A stretch of DNA of 7,324 nt from Burkholderiaceae bacterium (lineage in GTDB: Bacteria > Pseudomonadota > Gammaproteobacteria > Burkholderiales > Burkholderiaceae_C), in NCBI GenBank assembly GCA_031276435.1, contig JAISNB010000112.1:1-7324 (forward strand). The letters run 5' to 3'. Position 1 is the stretch's first letter; each line of letters starts with the position of its first letter. Below the pieces are notes generated by a model that was given only the letters and a program-made list of their open reading frames with translations, made no database searches and had not been told where the DNA came from. Below are positions 6,375-7,324 of this stretch, in pieces. The position numbers and the translations under genes are program-made.

Positions 6375-6380
6375 GATTTC

Positions 6381-6405
6381 AACTTGACTCTACCAGTCAA
6401 AAGTT
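6381..6405 (-). promoter_or_regulatory. Intercistronic hairpin between the lipoprotein and secreted-protein genes
   Basis: TTGACT (6384-6389) and AGTCAA (6395-6400) form a perfect 6-bp inverted repeat around a 5-nt loop. Flanking AAC (6381-6383) and GTT (6403-6405) extend it if two A residues bulge out. It begins at the lipoprotein stop codon and ends before the next gene's ribosome binding site. No U-run follows on the minus strand, so it is more likely an mRNA-stabilising or processing structure, or an operator, than a strong terminator. Confidence 0.4.
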
Positions 6406-6938
6406 CAAAGCTCCTGGATCATCATGCCAGGCTTGTATTCTGGCCTCACTTCCTTGCAGGATTTTATTTTATCCACAGTTATACTGTCACTAAACTGAAT
6501 ATAACCATTTCTACTTGTGTATTTAAAATCAAACTTACCAACCTCTCCATGATAATTGAATGATCCCATGAATACTGAAACACTCGAACTTCCCACTGGC
6601 TCAATTGCATGATAAAATGGGCTATTCATAATAGTAATCATACTAAGCGAACTATCGTAGTATGGCTCATCGTTAAATAATATTAGCAAATTATCAGTAG
6701 GGAATACAACCAAAAAATTCCCCCAGAAATCACCATCAACGATTAAAGCCACGGCATCGAAATAATAAGCAGATTCCCCATCATTCCTTAAACTTAGATC
6801 TCCCCAGAAAATAATCGAACCCTTATTATTCAAGCAGGCCGAAATTTTCTTCTCAAGTACAACAATTTTATTTTTATCAAAATTGCACGAGGACAAAAAA
6901 ATACATATAAAAATAACGGCATATTTTATTGCACGCAT
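6405..6938 (-). CDS. Predicted lipoprotein of unknown function
   Basis: The 177-residue product begins MRAIKYAVIFICIFLSSC: basic Arg2 and Lys5, a hydrophobic core, and a lipobox LSSC with lipidated Cys18. Asn at +2 rather than Asp is compatible with Lol sorting to the outer membrane. The mature part is beta-rich (DLSLRNDGESAYYFDAVAL, SVSVFMGSF, KFDFKYTS) with many aromatic residues. Two further cysteines, Cys35 and Cys161, bracket this domain. No known family is recognised. The start at 6938 is chosen over in-frame upstream codons (to 7001) because it gives a complete lipoprotein signal and has AGGAGA (complement of 6946-6951) 7 nt before it. It follows the preceding gene with only 1 nt between stop and ATG, so translation is probably coupled. 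The gene is strongly A+T-rich, in contrast to the block left of 4864, a sign of horizontal transfer. Confidence 0.8.
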   Translation of the reverse strand: MRAIKYAVIFICIFLSSCNFDKNKIVVLEKKISACLNNKGSIIFWGDLSLRNDGESAYYFDAVALIVDGDFWGNFLVVFPTDNLLILFNDEPYYDSSLSMITIMNSPFYHAIEPVGSSSVSVFMGSFNYHGEVGKFDFKYTSRNGYIQFSDSITVDKIKSCKEVRPEYKPGMMIQEL

Positions 6939-6939
6939 T

Positions 6940-7324
6940 TCAATCTCTCCTGTATCTGTAATTACAATTATGCTTGTTAGTCCTATCCCATTTCGCTGCA
7001 CTTCTCTGAACAGCCTCCCCAGCCAATGCCTTTAGAGTGCTTAGCAAACTGTTGCTGTTGGCACTCTCGCATGCGTCCTTGGTTTCATATGGATTATTTT
7101 TATTTTTGTTTTCAACACTCATGGAAACCGTTTTAGCTTGCACAGCAAAAGCATTCATATCCATTACATGGTCATTCTCGGCCCTTCGATTCCATGCATA
7201 TTTATCCTCTTCGTTACCAAGTGTATCGCACACGGCTCCGTAATTTGGCCTGTAAGCAACAAGAAGCGCCATATTAACACTGTATTCATTCAAAAACCAT
7301 TTGCAATTTTTCTCAATGCACGTT
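6940..7324 (-). CDS. Protein of unknown function (C-terminal part, runs off right edge)
   Basis: The frame is open to the right edge and ends at TGA 6942-6940, so 127 C-terminal residues are visible. The TTG at 7293 is an internal Leu codon, not a convincing start, because the frame continues upstream (TCIEKNCKWFL). The segment has five cysteines: two near the visible N-terminus, one in YGAVCDTLG, one in ETKDACES, and one in the basic tail NKHNCNYRYRRD. Such content fits an exported, disulfide-bonded protein, though its signal peptide would lie outside the window. The middle is hydrophilic and helical-looking. No known domain is recognised; in particular there is no RHS core-end motif, so I do not call it an RHS toxin. 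It lies 1 nt upstream of the lipoprotein gene, in the same A+T-rich operon. Confidence 0.7.
   Translation of the reverse strand, partial: TCIEKNCKWFLNEYSVNMALLVAYRPNYGAVCDTLGNEEDKYAWNRRAENDHVMDMNAFAVQAKTVSMSVENKNKNNPYETKDACESANSNSLLSTLKALAGEAVQRSAAKWDRTNKHNCNYRYRRD
6946..6951 (-). promoter_or_regulatory. Shine-Dalgarno site of the lipoprotein gene
   Basis: AGGAGA on the minus strand, 7 nt before the ATG at 6938 and inside the end of the preceding gene. It decides the lipoprotein start over the longer frame from 7001. Confidence 0.7.

Noticed and set aside
1..7324. tRNA, rRNA, CRISPR arrays, insertion sequence transposases and attachment sites
   Set aside because: None was found: no regularly spaced repeats, no transposase or integrase motifs and no recognisable tRNA cloverleaf on either strand.

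Overview
The window looks like the chromosome of a G+C-rich betaproteobacterium, most likely of the order Burkholderiales and probably Comamonadaceae-like. This is inferred from protein resemblance and gene order (hemW, rdgB, rph, PP2C phosphatase, Ser/Thr kinase, yicC), not from any database search. It splits into two parts: a G+C-rich housekeeping block (about 1-4864) and an accessory segment (about 4865-7324) that becomes clearly A+T-rich from about 5950 onward.

Housekeeping block. Five genes run on the minus strand, in transcription order: a Ser/Thr protein kinase (3829-2822), a PP2C-type phosphatase (2807-1890), RNase PH (rph, 1769-984), the RdgB/HAM1 inosine/xanthosine triphosphate pyrophosphatase (940-329) and the 5' part of hemW (302 to the left edge). 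The kinase and phosphatase are 14 nt apart and form a writer/eraser pair that shares a transcript direction with RNA-processing, nucleotide-sanitation and heme-chaperone genes. The ribonuclease-family gene yicC (3911-4864) diverges from the kinase across an 81-nt spacer holding a G+C-rich hairpin.

Accessory segment. In many proteobacteria gmk follows yicC, but here it does not. A 395-nt non-coding stretch with a strong hairpin at 4914-4940 follows instead, then a decayed RHS/YD-repeat fragment on the minus strand (5260-5808) whose repeat signature switches frame. Upstream of it on the same strand are three A+T-rich genes, in transcription order: the C-terminal part of a cysteine-containing protein of unknown function (right edge to 6940), a lipoprotein (6938-6405) and a secreted protein with a signal peptide (6363-5836). 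The first two are 1 nt apart, with a good Shine-Dalgarno site for the lipoprotein. A short hairpin separates the lipoprotein from the secreted protein. None of the three resembles a family I can name. The last two appear to share a layout: export signal, beta-rich domain bounded by two cysteines.

Reading of the whole: a conserved core operon sits beside an apparent insertion or rearrangement that brought an RHS remnant and a small exported-protein cassette. The cassette is the most likely place for an undescribed system, possibly effector/immunity or envelope-associated proteins, but the sequence alone does not establish a function.
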